A DNA stretch of 40,274 nucleotides from Armatimonadetes bacterium JP3_11 (GCA_002254605.1 NKPV01000006.1:1-40274); one strand, 5' to 3'. Positions 27,601 through 36,687 are shown, counted from the stretch's first letter. Made by a program: numbers and translations. Notes: generated by a model not told the origin, from the letters alone.

Positions 27601-28467
27601 ATGAGAACCCCTTGGTTCCTCTGGAGCCTCGCGTACTTTGCGCTGCAGTTAGGCACGCCGCTAATTACGCTGCCGAAAGGGTGGCTGTTGATTGGGGGCG
27701 TGCTGCTGACCACGCTGCTCTTGATGGCGACCCTTCTGGGTTTAGTGTTCGCATGGGCGCATGAAACCGAGAAGGCGCCATGGCTTGCGCCAATAATGTT
27801 GGTGGGGGGCGTGGGGGCATGGTGGCTGTGGGGGCTGGCGCCGTTTGTCTTGGGCTGGAGCCGTGAGAACCCGCCTGGAGAGATTTCATTTGGGGTCTAT
27901 CGCGTGGTGCATGGGTACCTGCTCATGCTCGCTGCGGTCGGGTTGGGCGCTACCCTGTCCAAGCTCATTCGGGAGAAGAATCTGCTGGCGCCTGTGATTC
28001 CCTTTGCGGCGATGGTGGACATGCTGACCGTGCTGTCGCCCGGCGGATTTGTCAAGCAAATAATGGAGAAGGCTCCTGAAATCGCCGAGCATGCTTCGGT
28101 GGCGGTGATGGCAGCCCCCAATGCTCCCGAAGCGGTCGCGCGGCTGACCCCAATTGCGATTATTGGCGCGGGCGATTTCATCTTTCTTGCGCTGTACGCG
28201 GCGTGCCTGATACGGTTCGGTTTGCGTGTGCGCGCTACGATGATAGGGCTGTTTGTAGCGCTGTGGGTTTATTTGGGGCTGGTGCTATGGGTGCTGCCTG
28301 CGTTGGGCGTGGCACCGCGTCTGCCTGCGCTGGTACCGATGGCAATCGTGACGCTGGCAATCAACTGGCGCACATTTCAGCTTAGCCGACAGGAAACCGT
28401 CGCAAGCGTGGTCGTGACGACATTGGCGTTGGGCGTCATCGCTTGGCTCTTCACGCGGGGCAATTAA
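27601..28467 (+). CDS. presenilin/SPP-like (family A22-type) GxGD intramembrane aspartyl protease candidate
   Basis: About nine hydrophobic segments; VDMLTVLSPGGFVKQIMEKA (D140), IIGAGDFIFLALY (D192), RLPALVPMAIV (PAL 242-244), in presenilin order. Confidence 0.7.
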   Translation: MRTPWFLWSLAYFALQLGTPLITLPKGWLLIGGVLLTTLLLMATLLGLVFAWAHETEKAPWLAPIMLVGGVGAWWLWGLAPFVLGWSRENPPGEISFGVYRVVHGYLLMLAAVGLGATLSKLIREKNLLAPVIPFAAMVDMLTVLSPGGFVKQIMEKAPEIAEHASVAVMAAPNAPEAVARLTPIAIIGAGDFIFLALYAACLIRFGLRVRATMIGLFVALWVYLGLVLWVLPALGVAPRLPALVPMAIVTLAINWRTFQLSRQETVASVVVTTLALGVIAWLFTRGN

Positions 28468-28494
28468 CGAAATCCCGTATTTCCCGCAGTGTCG

Positions 28495-28608
28495 CCTGAG
28501 TTCCATAGGTGGAACAACCCCTTCAGCGGGGAGAAGACGGCGCCAATCGCCGCCCGAAAGGCGAAGTTTTCTCCCCAGCATTCCGAAAATTCGGATATGG
28601 AGGGACAG
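28495..28608 (+). promoter_or_regulatory. structured 5' leader of the pilin gene with mutually exclusive helices
   Basis: GTTCCA-TAGG-TGGAAC; CCCC/GGGG; GGGGAGAAGAC (28528-28538) / GTTTTCTCCCC (28566-28576) enclosing two hairpins. Confidence 0.5.
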
Positions 28609-28962
28609 ATGATGATGCGCAATTGGATGAACCGACGCCGTGAGCGGGGCTTCACGCTCGTAGAAATCATGATTGTGGTGCTGATTATCGGCATCCTGTT
28701 GGCAATTGCGGTACCGAGCTTTATGAATGCGCGTGAGCGTTCTCGCGCGAATGCATGCCGTTCGAACCTGCGCCAGATTCAAGCCGCCAAAGAGCAGTGG
28801 GCGATGGCGACCAATCAGGGACCGACTGCAAGCCCTGCTCAAAGTGACCTTTCGCCTGATTTTATTCAGAACTGGCCCAGCTGTCCATCGGGAGGCACTT
28901 ATACGATCGGCAACATGAGCACCAATCCGACTTGCAGCATCGGCGGGCAACACAGTCTGTAA
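28609..28962 (+). CDS. prepilin-type N-terminal cleavage/methylation domain protein (type IV pilin / pseudopilin)
   Basis: RRRERGFTLVEIMIVVLIIGILLAIAVPSFMNARERSRANACRSNLRQIQAAKEQWAM; GGAGGG SD. Confidence 0.93.
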   Translation: MMMRNWMNRRRERGFTLVEIMIVVLIIGILLAIAVPSFMNARERSRANACRSNLRQIQAAKEQWAMATNQGPTASPAQSDLSPDFIQNWPSCPSGGTYTIGNMSTNPTCSIGGQHSL

Positions 28963-29020
28963 TCAACGAGTGTACGAAACAGCGTTTCAGGCTCCCCCAA
29001 CGGCGGGGGAGCCTATGCTT

Positions 29021-30229
29021 TTAAACCCAGCGATTAATGATCCCCAGCGTTTTGCCAACCTTCTCGAAAGCTTCGAGGGCATCGTCGAGGTCTTTTCGGG
29101 TATGGGTTGCGTTGGGCATGGTACGCACCCGTGCTTTGCCTCGCGGCACGGTCGGGTACACGATTCCGACAACGAACACGCCTGCCTCGTAGAGTTGGCG
29201 CTCCATCTGCTGCGTGATCCCTTCGTCGCCGCAGAACACGGGGGTGATGGGCGTCTCGCTGCCCATGGTGTCGAAGCCCAGTTTTTGGAGGTTCTCTTTC
29301 CAGTAGCGAGCGTTATCCCACAGGCGGCGCATCGGTTCTGGGTCGGTCTGTAAAATCTCGATGGCTTTGAGAATCGCGCCCACGGCGGCGGGGGGCAACG
29401 CCGTGCTGAACAGGTAAGGTCGCCCACGGTTAATCAGCCACTCTTTCAGCAGTTGGCTTCCTGCGATGTAGCCACCGACGACGCCGATTGCCTTTGAAAG
29501 CGTGCCCAGCTGGATGTCCACGCGCCCATACAGTCCGAAATGGCTCGTGGTGCCGCTGCCATGCTCGCCCAGTACCCCCGAAGCGTGCGCATCATCCACC
29601 ATGACGACCGCGTCGTATTGCTCAGCGAGCGCCACAATCTCTGGCAGGGGGGCAATATCGCCGTCCATGCTAAACACGCCATCGGTGACGATGAGCCGCT
29701 TCGTGAAGTGCCCGCAACGCTTCAAAATATCTTCCAGGTGATTCATGTTTTTGTGTTCGTACACATAGCCTTCGCTCTTTTTGTATTTCGCGCTACTGAG
29801 TCGCACCCCGTCGATAATGCTGGCATGGTTCAACTCGTCAGAGATGATCACATCGCCTTCCCCGAAGCACGAGGGGATCGTGCCCGAATTCGCGTTGAAC
29901 CCCGACTGGAACACCAGCACGGCTTCCGTTTTTTTGAACTCGGCGAGTTTTTGCTCCAGTTGCTCGTAGAGCGTGTTGGTACCGCCCAGCCAGCGCACAG
30001 CACCTGCGCCTGCGCCGAACTGTTGCACCGCTTCGATAGCAGCCTGTTTCAAGCGGGGGTCGTTTGCCAAGCCGAGATAGTTATTCGAGGCTAAGTTAAT
30101 CACTTCACGCCCGCCGATACGCACGCGCCCACCCTGCGGCGACTCCAAAATCGGCGGTTGCTTATAGAGGTTTTGTGCCTTGAGCTGTTCGATGCTCTCC
30201 CGAAGCCATTGCTGAAAACCTGCGTTCAT
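29021..30229 (-). CDS. kbl: glycine C-acetyltransferase (2-amino-3-ketobutyrate CoA ligase)
   Basis: Start [16 protein letters not shown] (30229) with [79 protein letters not shown]. Confidence 0.93.
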   Translation of the reverse strand: MNAGFQQWLRESIEQLKAQNLYKQPPILESPQGGRVRIGGREVINLASNNYLGLANDPRLKQAAIEAVQQFGAGAGAVRWLGGTNTLYEQLEQKLAEFKKTEAVLVFQSGFNANSGTIPSCFGEGDVIISDELNHASIIDGVRLSSAKYKKSEGYVYEHKNMNHLEDILKRCGHFTKRLIVTDGVFSMDGDIAPLPEIVALAEQYDAVVMVDDAHASGVLGEHGSGTTSHFGLYGRVDIQLGTLSKAIGVVGGYIAGSQLLKEWLINRGRPYLFSTALPPAAVGAILKAIEILQTDPEPMRRLWDNARYWKENLQKLGFDTMGSETPITPVFCGDEGITQQMERQLYEAGVFVVGIVYPTVPRGKARVRTMPNATHTRKDLDDALEAFEKVGKTLGIINRWV

Positions 30230-30291
30230 AGGCGCCTCCTCGCAACAAAAGTGTACCTGATGGGGGCTACGAGAGGCTCTAAGGAATCCTA

Positions 30292-30366
30292 TGGTGGGCC
30301 CGGCAGGATTCGAACCTGCGACCAAGCGGTTATGAGCCGCCCGCTCTGCCGCTGAGCTACAGGCCC
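30292..30366 (-). tRNA. tRNA with CAU anticodon, most like tRNA-Ile2 (lysidine type)
   Basis: GGGCCTGTAGCTCAGCGGCAGAGCGGGCGGCTCATAACCGCTTGGTCGCAGGTTCGAATCCTGCCGGGCCCACCA; anticodon loop CTCATAA as in ileX-type tRNA. Confidence 0.9.
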
Positions 30367-30391
30367 CACCACGCTTAATTATACCCTCCGT

Positions 30392-30741
30392 TCAGGGTTG
30401 CTCTTCCCACTCCACCAGCAATTGATCCACCCGTAGTTGCGCACTATCCCATGCGCCTTCATTCACGATGTGCAGGAACAGGTCGCCTTCATAGGAGATG
30501 TATGGAGCGGGGTTGGATAGCGAGACGGATAGCTGCCTGTGTCGAAGTTGTAGAGCTCCAGCCGTTCGGTGATATTCGTGGGCATGTTTTGTCCCCGTGG
30601 GCGATAGGTCAAGCGCAGAGCGCCGTGAGTATGCATGCTTGTAGCATGCGGCGCCGCCAGCACGCGCAACTGATTTGTCAGCGTGGGGGCATCCGCGATG
30701 CGAGCGAGAATCGCCCATACGGCTAAGAGCCACTCCCACAT
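30392..30741 (-). pseudogene. small protein gene apparently split by a frameshift
   Basis: Frame A MWEWLLAVWAILARIADAPTLTNQLRVLAAPH...TERLELYNFDTGSY continues in frame B as ...VSLSNPAPYISYEGDLFLHIVNEGAWDSAQLRVDQLLVEWEEQP. Confidence 0.55.
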
Positions 30742-30747
30742 AGGTGC

Positions 30748-32025
30748 TTAGGGATTGAGCGTTCCGCGTTGAGTTGCGTAGCGCAGCTGGAACCCTGCTG
30801 GTGGATTGCCGCCTTGCAGCGCGAGCCAGAGGGTATTTGTAGGAACCGTGTTCGGCACAACCAGCACGCGCAGCGCGGCGTCGAGGGGTTGCCCACGCTG
30901 AAGCGTCCAACTCGCGTTCCATCCCGAGAGGTTCGAAAGCACAGGCGTGTTGTAGGTATTCGCTCCTCCGAGCCAGCTGCGGGAGATGAGAATCTGATAG
31001 CGCACAGGTTGCCCACTGCCCGACAGCTCCAGCAGGTAGCCGCGTGCGGGCGTTTCACCGTAGGCGAAGCCGACCACACCCACCACAATCGCTCCTGTAC
31101 TGTTGACAGAGAACGACGGGTTGCTAAAGGGTGCGGGCAAGGTATAGTTCAGGCTGTTCGGCAAGGACGCCTGTACTTCCTCGATACCGCGCCCCTCGGA
31201 CGAGATAACTCGCACACGGAACGACTCGCCAGCACTTCGGATATCGTCGGGAATGATGGGATACCGCGCAACCACTCCGTCCAGAGTCGTTGTGCCTAAT
31301 CCGATGATGCTGGAGCGCACTGCTGATTGAAGGTAAATCTGGGAGGTGATCGTTTCATTGGCGCCGGTGTCGATTCCCGCGATATTCACTGTGCCGCTGG
31401 AAACATCGAACACGCGCACGATACTGCCGTCGGGTTGATTGAAGTTGATATCATAGGTCGTTGAGTTCGGGAACGACCGTCCGCGCTGCAACCAGACCCG
31501 GTTCGGGATTCCGCTGGCGAGGCGCACGGCGACCACATCATAGATGCCTGCGGGCATGCTGGGAATCGTGTAAACGCCGCCTACAGGTACGGCGGTCGAT
31601 TCGCCGATGGCGATTAGGGCTTGTCCTCCGTTCACTCCCTGCACCGTTCCATTGACCGTGATGGTACTGGAGGGGTTACCGCCGCCGCAGACCGCGTTGA
31701 ACTGGGGCGTCTCGCTCAGGGTCGTATGAACTACATGCACCGTTGGTTTTGCGCCGCTGCAGACATATGCCAGCGAGTAGCGTCCGTCAGCGGCAGTGAC
31801 GCGCGGGGCGCCGCTAAAGTCGCCGGCGCCTGCCAGCGTTTGCCATGCGCCATTAGCGCCATCCTGAAACGCCACCCACTGCGCGCCGCGTATGCTGACC
31901 TGAACAGCGGTGCCGGGAAGGTTATTGTCGCCCCCGCCGCCTCCGCCGCCACAGCCAGAGAGCCACAGAGCCAATCCTAAGACGCCTACAATGCCGAGAA
32001 CACGATAAGAATTCCTGTACATCAT
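30748..32025 (-). CDS. lipoprotein of unknown function with polyglycine linker
   Basis: Lipobox LWLSGCGGGGGGGDNN; AAGGAGG SD before the start. Confidence 0.75.
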   Translation of the reverse strand: MMYRNSYRVLGIVGVLGLALWLSGCGGGGGGGDNNLPGTAVQVSIRGAQWVAFQDGANGAWQTLAGAGDFSGAPRVTAADGRYSLAYVCSGAKPTVHVVHTTLSETPQFNAVCGGGNPSSTITVNGTVQGVNGGQALIAIGESTAVPVGGVYTIPSMPAGIYDVVAVRLASGIPNRVWLQRGRSFPNSTTYDINFNQPDGSIVRVFDVSSGTVNIAGIDTGANETITSQIYLQSAVRSSIIGLGTTTLDGVVARYPIIPDDIRSAGESFRVRVISSEGRGIEEVQASLPNSLNYTLPAPFSNPSFSVNSTGAIVVGVVGFAYGETPARGYLLELSGSGQPVRYQILISRSWLGGANTYNTPVLSNLSGWNASWTLQRGQPLDAALRVLVVPNTVPTNTLWLALQGGNPPAGFQLRYATQRGTLNP

Positions 32026-32117
32026 CGCCTCCTTACGGGAATTTTGACTTTTGTTGCGATTCTATGTTCCCCGTAGAAGCGCGAGATTCCTGCCCGATGG
32101 GGGGGCGAAGCGTTCGG

Positions 32118-33521
32118 TTAGCCCCGCACTTTGTTTTGCAGGTACTGTACACGCTCGCGCAGGCGGGGGTCGGTGCGGAGTCGCTGGGTCGCTTTTCGGT
32201 AGGCGTGCAACACGGTGGTATGGTCGTTGCGTCCGAGCGCCTCGGCGATGCGCGTCCATGGTTCGCCGATTGTTTCCCTAACAAGGAACACGGCGATTTG
32301 GCGCGCCTGCACAACCTCGGCGCGGCGGCTGTCGCCCGTGAGTTCTTCATGGGGCACGCCCAACTCGTCGCACACGAGGCGCAGGATACGCTCCAGCGAA
32401 GGCGTCTGCGAGGGTTGGGGGTGCGCATTCACCAGATACGCCTGTAACGCCTGCGACGCCAACTCCAGGGTGATGGGTTCGCCTGTGATCGAGCTTTGCG
32501 CGATTAGGCGCGTCAATACCCCCTCCAGCACCCGAATGTTGGACTGGATTTTATCGGCGATAAATTCGGCGATCTCAATAGGTAACGGGGCGCCGTCCCG
32601 CGTAGCCTTGTTCATCAGAATCGCGATGCGCGTCTCTAAATCGGGTGAGGCAATGTCCGCGCATAGCCCCATTTCGAAGCGTGTGCGCAGCCGCTCCTCG
32701 ACCCCAATCAGGTCGCGTGGGGCTTTGTCGCTGGTCATCACCAGTTGCCGCCCCGCGCCGTGGAGCATGTTGAAGATGTGGAAAAACTCCTCCTGCGTGC
32801 GCTCTTTGCCCGCGATGAACTGCACATCGTCGACCAACCAGAGTTGCACATGGCGGTAGCGTTCGCGAAACTCGTCGGCTCTTTGACAGCGTGTTGCCTG
32901 CACATAACTGCGTAGGAACTCCTCGCCACTGATATAGACCACCGAGGCATTGGGAACGCGCTGGAGATACGCTTGTCCAATCGCGTGGAGCAGGTGTGTT
33001 TTGCCTAGACCGGGTGCGCTGTAGATGAACAGCGGATTGTAGCGACCGCCCGCGCCTTGCGCCACGGCGAGCGCCGCAGCGTGTGCCAAGCGGTTGCTCT
33101 TGCCCACTACGAAAGTCTCGAAGGTCAGCAGGGGATTGAATTCAGGTCGTGGGAACGCGGGCTGTGGCGGTGCAGAGACGACAGGCGCAACCACCACAGG
33201 AGCGGGTTCAACATAGGGAGTTGCGTCTTCGCCCACGAATAGAATCACGACGGGGAACCCCAGCTGCTGGCTCAGGAGCTCCTGCAGGTCACGCTGGTAG
33301 CGTTTCTGAACCCAATCCCGTCCGAACGCGCTATCGAGCTGCAGGCGCACCTGATCGCCGTCGATACCTATGGGCACAATCGACTCCAGGTATCGTCGAC
33401 TGGACAGAGGAATGCGCGGCGTCAATGCTTGAAGCACATTCCGCCACGCGCGACGCAAACGCGCTGCGTCGATATCCTCTCCAAGATGTAACTGTTCCAC
33501 TGCATGGTCGTCCGTGCGCAT
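32118..33521 (-). CDS. dnaA: chromosomal replication initiator protein DnaA
   Basis: FVVGKSNRLAHAAALAVAQGAGGRYNPLFIYSAPGLGKTHLLHAIG, LWLVDDVQFIAGKERTQEEFFHIFN, GRNDHTTVLHAYRK. Confidence 0.95.
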   Translation of the reverse strand: MRTDDHAVEQLHLGEDIDAARLRRAWRNVLQALTPRIPLSSRRYLESIVPIGIDGDQVRLQLDSAFGRDWVQKRYQRDLQELLSQQLGFPVVILFVGEDATPYVEPAPVVVAPVVSAPPQPAFPRPEFNPLLTFETFVVGKSNRLAHAAALAVAQGAGGRYNPLFIYSAPGLGKTHLLHAIGQAYLQRVPNASVVYISGEEFLRSYVQATRCQRADEFRERYRHVQLWLVDDVQFIAGKERTQEEFFHIFNMLHGAGRQLVMTSDKAPRDLIGVEERLRTRFEMGLCADIASPDLETRIAILMNKATRDGAPLPIEIAEFIADKIQSNIRVLEGVLTRLIAQSSITGEPITLELASQALQAYLVNAHPQPSQTPSLERILRLVCDELGVPHEELTGDSRRAEVVQARQIAVFLVRETIGEPWTRIAEALGRNDHTTVLHAYRKATQRLRTDPRLRERVQYLQNKVRG

Positions 33522-33812
33522 TGCTGTTGATGCGTCCCTGCTCTCGCCTGCGGGGTGGCTATTATATTAGCATGCCCCACCCCCAATCCTGCAACGGTTA
33601 GGGGATGTTCAAAGACCAAAATTGCTATTTGTCTGCCTATAGAGCCAATAAAATTCCCCAAGCGATTTTTTGTGGGCATTTTATGTGTTTATCGTTCATT
33701 TTCTTTGCTAAACCAACCTGTAGTGGCAGGTGTAAGCCCCTATACAAGATTTGCCCCTTTCGCCCTCGAATCGTGGAACGGGATGCGTAATTATCAGGTA
33801 CAATAGTTGTAT

Positions 33813-34571
33813 ATGATGACGCGGCAGGCCTTTGATGCGGAACTGCAGGAGTTAGAGACCAAAGTCCTTGCGATGGCAAGTATCGTGGAGGGGATGGTCG
33901 CCGATGCGGTGGAGGCGCTCTGGCGCAACGACAGGCAACGCGCCGAGCAGGTGCTGAAACGAGACGACGAAGTGGATCAGATTGATGTGGAGATTGAGTC
34001 GAGCTGTCTGCGCCTGCTTGCCTTGCAACAGCCGATGGGGAGCGATCTGCGCGTGATAGGGACGATTATGAAGATGATAACCGATATCGAGCGTATTGGG
34101 GACTACGCGGTCGATATTGCCAAAGCCGCGCGCAAAATCCAGGATGAGCCGCCTGTGGAGCAACTGGTAGACATCCCACGCCTTGCGAACGCCGCGCGCC
34201 GCATGCTGCTGGACAGCATCGAAGCCTATGTCAAGCGCGACCTGCAGAAAGTGATTCAAGTGTGTCAGCATGACGATGAGGTGGACGAAATTTACCGACG
34301 CATTCGCACCCAACTCCAAGAGATTATGCGCGAGCATCCCGAAAAGGTTACCGCGGCGTCATGGCTGCTGCTGACAGCGCACTATCTGGAGCGTATCGCC
34401 GACCATGCGACCAATATTGCCGAGCGGGTCTGGTTTATGGAAACAGGACGGCTTGAACAGCTTGCCAAGAAGCACAAGAGCGGCGCCTTAGAGGAGGCGT
34501 TTGCAGAAGCCGCACAACACGCCGCAGAAACCCAGACCAGCCAGAGCGATTCCGATGCCCTCTCTGTCTGA
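33813..34571 (+). CDS. phoU: phosphate signaling complex protein PhoU
   Basis: RDDEVDQIDVEIESSCLRLLALQQPMGSDLRVIGTIMKMITDIERIGDYAVDIA; GGTACAAT 8 nt before ATG. Confidence 0.93.
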   Translation: MMTRQAFDAELQELETKVLAMASIVEGMVADAVEALWRNDRQRAEQVLKRDDEVDQIDVEIESSCLRLLALQQPMGSDLRVIGTIMKMITDIERIGDYAVDIAKAARKIQDEPPVEQLVDIPRLANAARRMLLDSIEAYVKRDLQKVIQVCQHDDEVDEIYRRIRTQLQEIMREHPEKVTAASWLLLTAHYLERIADHATNIAERVWFMETGRLEQLAKKHKSGALEEAFAEAAQHAAETQTSQSDSDALSV

Positions 34572-35229
34572 GCGCTGGAAGGCGTTGCAGGAGCGAGTTG
34601 CCGCCGTGTGCGCCCGCTGCGGGCGCGACCCGTCGACGATACGAATCGTTGCCGTGAGCAAGGGCGTTTCCCCCGAGCGCATCACAGAAGCCTACGCACT
34701 CGGGCTGCGCGACTTCGGCGAGAACTATTGGCAGGAAGCCCGCGCCAAACTGGAGGTACTCCCACACGATATACGGTGGCACTTTATCGGGCATCTTCAA
34801 ACCAATAAGGTCAAATATGTTGTGGGACGATTTGCTTTAATACAAGTGGTAGATAGGGTATCCTTATTGCAGGAGATTCGGCGCGTGGCGATACGCCAGC
34901 AGAGAGTGCAGCCTGTGCTTATCGAGGTACGCCTCGCGGAGGTAGAAGGAAGGGCAGGCGTGTCGCTGAGCGATGCGCCCATGCTCATCGAAAAGACGCT
35001 GGAAGCAGAGGGCGTCTCCTTGCAAGGGCTTATGGGTGTCGCGCCCTACACGGACGACGAGCGTACCATTCGCGCCGCGTTCCAGCGCCTGCGCCGCCTG
35101 TATGAGCACCTGCCGACGCCGAATCGCCTGTGGCTCTCGATGGGCATGAGCCACGACTTCGAAATCGCTATTGAAGAGGGTAGCAATATGCTACGGCTCG
35201 GTACTGCGCTCTTTGGGGAGCGATTGTAG
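34555..35229 (+). CDS. yggS: YggS family pyridoxal phosphate-dependent protein
   Basis: IVAVSKGVSPERITEAYALGLRDFGENYWQEA...WHFIGHLQTNKVKYVVG...LSMGMSHDFEIAIEEGSNMLRLGTALFGER. Confidence 0.93.
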   Translation: MPSLSERWKALQERVAAVCARCGRDPSTIRIVAVSKGVSPERITEAYALGLRDFGENYWQEARAKLEVLPHDIRWHFIGHLQTNKVKYVVGRFALIQVVDRVSLLQEIRRVAIRQQRVQPVLIEVRLAEVEGRAGVSLSDAPMLIEKTLEAEGVSLQGLMGVAPYTDDERTIRAAFQRLRRLYEHLPTPNRLWLSMGMSHDFEIAIEEGSNMLRLGTALFGERL

Positions 35230-35236
35230 CACAGAC

Positions 35237-35257
35237 GCTTGGACTGGAAGTCCAAGC
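35237..35257. repeat. short perfect palindrome (9-bp arms)
   Basis: GCTTGGACT-GGA-AGTCCAAGC. Confidence 0.85.
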
Positions 35258-35278
35258 CTGACGACAGGGAGGTTCACC

Positions 35279-35695
35279 GTGAGCTATTATTACGAGGAGA
35301 TGGAGGAACAGTACGAGGCGCGTCCGAGCATGTGGGCGCGTTTGCGCTCGCTGGTCGGATGGAATCGTGAAGAGGAAGACGCCGAATCGCTGCCGAACCG
35401 CGCGACCGACACCCGCTACCGTCGTTTCCACGCCTACCATGTGTGCATCCGTAAGGAGATTCACAGCCTCGAGGACGCTCGCGTCGCCGCGGATGGGCTC
35501 AAAGAGGGCGTGCAGCAGATTCTCAATTTGGCGTCCACGCCTCAAGGGGTGCGTGAGCGCGTGATTGACTTCCTCAACGGTGTGGTGTACGCCATCGAGG
35601 GCAGTGTGGAGCGCGTGAGCGAGCATGTGTTCGTCTACGCGCCACCGCAGGCGATTCTGGACGCTCCGAATATCACGCGCACGGAACGCACCTGA
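35279..35695 (+). CDS. sepF: cell division protein SepF
   Basis: GTG start with ACAGGGAGG SD; RFHAYHVCIRKEIHSLEDARVAADGLKEGVQQILNLASTPQGVRERVIDFLNGVVYAIEGSVERVSEHVFVYAP. Confidence 0.85.
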   Translation: MSYYYEEMEEQYEARPSMWARLRSLVGWNREEEDAESLPNRATDTRYRRFHAYHVCIRKEIHSLEDARVAADGLKEGVQQILNLASTPQGVRERVIDFLNGVVYAIEGSVERVSEHVFVYAPPQAILDAPNITRTERT

Positions 35696-35769
35696 CACGC
35701 CAGCGGAACCCAGACGCATAGCAGGGATCGCGTCCCGTAGGGCGTATTATGGCGCTTGGGTAAAAAGTG

Positions 35770-36687
35770 ATGCTCGGGCGTCTTCCGCGTTTTGTTCGGG
35801 TCGTAGAGGTCGGCGCACGGGACGGCTTGCAAAACGAGCCGACGCCAGTGCCGACGGAGGTGAAGGTGCGCTTCATCGAGATGCTCGCCGAGGCGGGCGT
35901 GTCCGTCGTGGAGGCGACGGCGTTTGTCAGCCCGCGCTGGGTGCCGCAACTTGCCGACGCCGAGCAGGTGATGACGCAACTCACACGGCGCGCGGGGGTG
36001 CGCTATCCGGTGCTCGTGCCCAACCTCAAAGGGCTGGAACGCGCCTTGAATGCAGGCGCCACCGAAATCGCCATCTTCACCGCCGCCTCTGAAAGTTTCT
36101 GCCAGCGGAACCTTAACCGTAGCATTGAACAGTCGCTGCACGAGTATGAGGCGGTGGTACACGCCGCGAAAGAGGCAGGCTGCTGGGTACGCGGCTATAT
36201 CTCCACGGCGCTGGTGTGCCCTTATGAGGGTGAAATCGCGCCCGATTCGGTCAAGCCGATTGTGGAACGCCTGCTCGCGATGGGGGTAGACGAGGTGAGC
36301 CTTGGGGACACTATCGGCGCCGCGACGCCGACTCAGGTCGCGCGACTCACCGACACCCTCCTGCCTCTCCTGCCGCCTGAGCAATTTGCCTACCATTTCC
36401 ACAACACTTACGGCGTTGCGCTGGCGAATGTCCTCACCGCGCTGCAGCAGGGCATCTTTATTTTCGATTCCAGCGCTGGCGGGCTTGGGGGCTGCCCGTT
36501 CGCGCCGGGGGCATCAGGCAACCTCGCCACCGAAGATTTGCTCTACATGCTGCACGGCATGGGCATCGAGACGGGCGTCAGCTTGGAAGGGGTCGTGGCG
36601 GCGGCGCAATACATCCTGAGCCACCTGCAACGCGCCACACCGCCGAGCAACTACCTCAGAGCCTGCCCCCTCATGAGCCCTGCCTGA
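35770..36687 (+). CDS. mvaB: hydroxymethylglutaryl-CoA lyase
   Basis: VRVVEVGARDGLQNEPTPVPTEVKVRFIEMLAEAGVSVVEATAFVSPRWVPQLADA...GLGGCPFAPGASGNLATEDLLYMLHGMGI. Confidence 0.94.
   Translation: MLGRLPRFVRVVEVGARDGLQNEPTPVPTEVKVRFIEMLAEAGVSVVEATAFVSPRWVPQLADAEQVMTQLTRRAGVRYPVLVPNLKGLERALNAGATEIAIFTAASESFCQRNLNRSIEQSLHEYEAVVHAAKEAGCWVRGYISTALVCPYEGEIAPDSVKPIVERLLAMGVDEVSLGDTIGAATPTQVARLTDTLLPLLPPEQFAYHFHNTYGVALANVLTALQQGIFIFDSSAGGLGGCPFAPGASGNLATEDLLYMLHGMGIETGVSLEGVVAAAQYILSHLQRATPPSNYLRACPLMSPA

Noticed and set aside
27601-28467. Type IV prepilin peptidase as an explanation for the GxGD protein next to the pilin
   Set aside because: Prepilin peptidases also have GxGD, but the PAL motif and the VDMLTVLSPGG...E-x-A block match presenilin, and I saw no PilD-type N-terminal Cys motifs. 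Kept as the main alternative to test.
28495-28608. c-di-GMP-I (GEMM) riboswitch before the pilin
   Set aside because: The conserved GEMM sequence blocks are not visible; only generic helices are present.
30230-30325. [10 protein letters not shown] extension of kbl
   Set aside because: It is the translation of the tRNA 3' end; a GAGGAGG SD marks the real start at 30229.
33522-33812. oriC next to dnaA
   Set aside because: AT-rich, but no clear cluster of TTATCCACA-like boxes; best match only about 6 of 9 bases.
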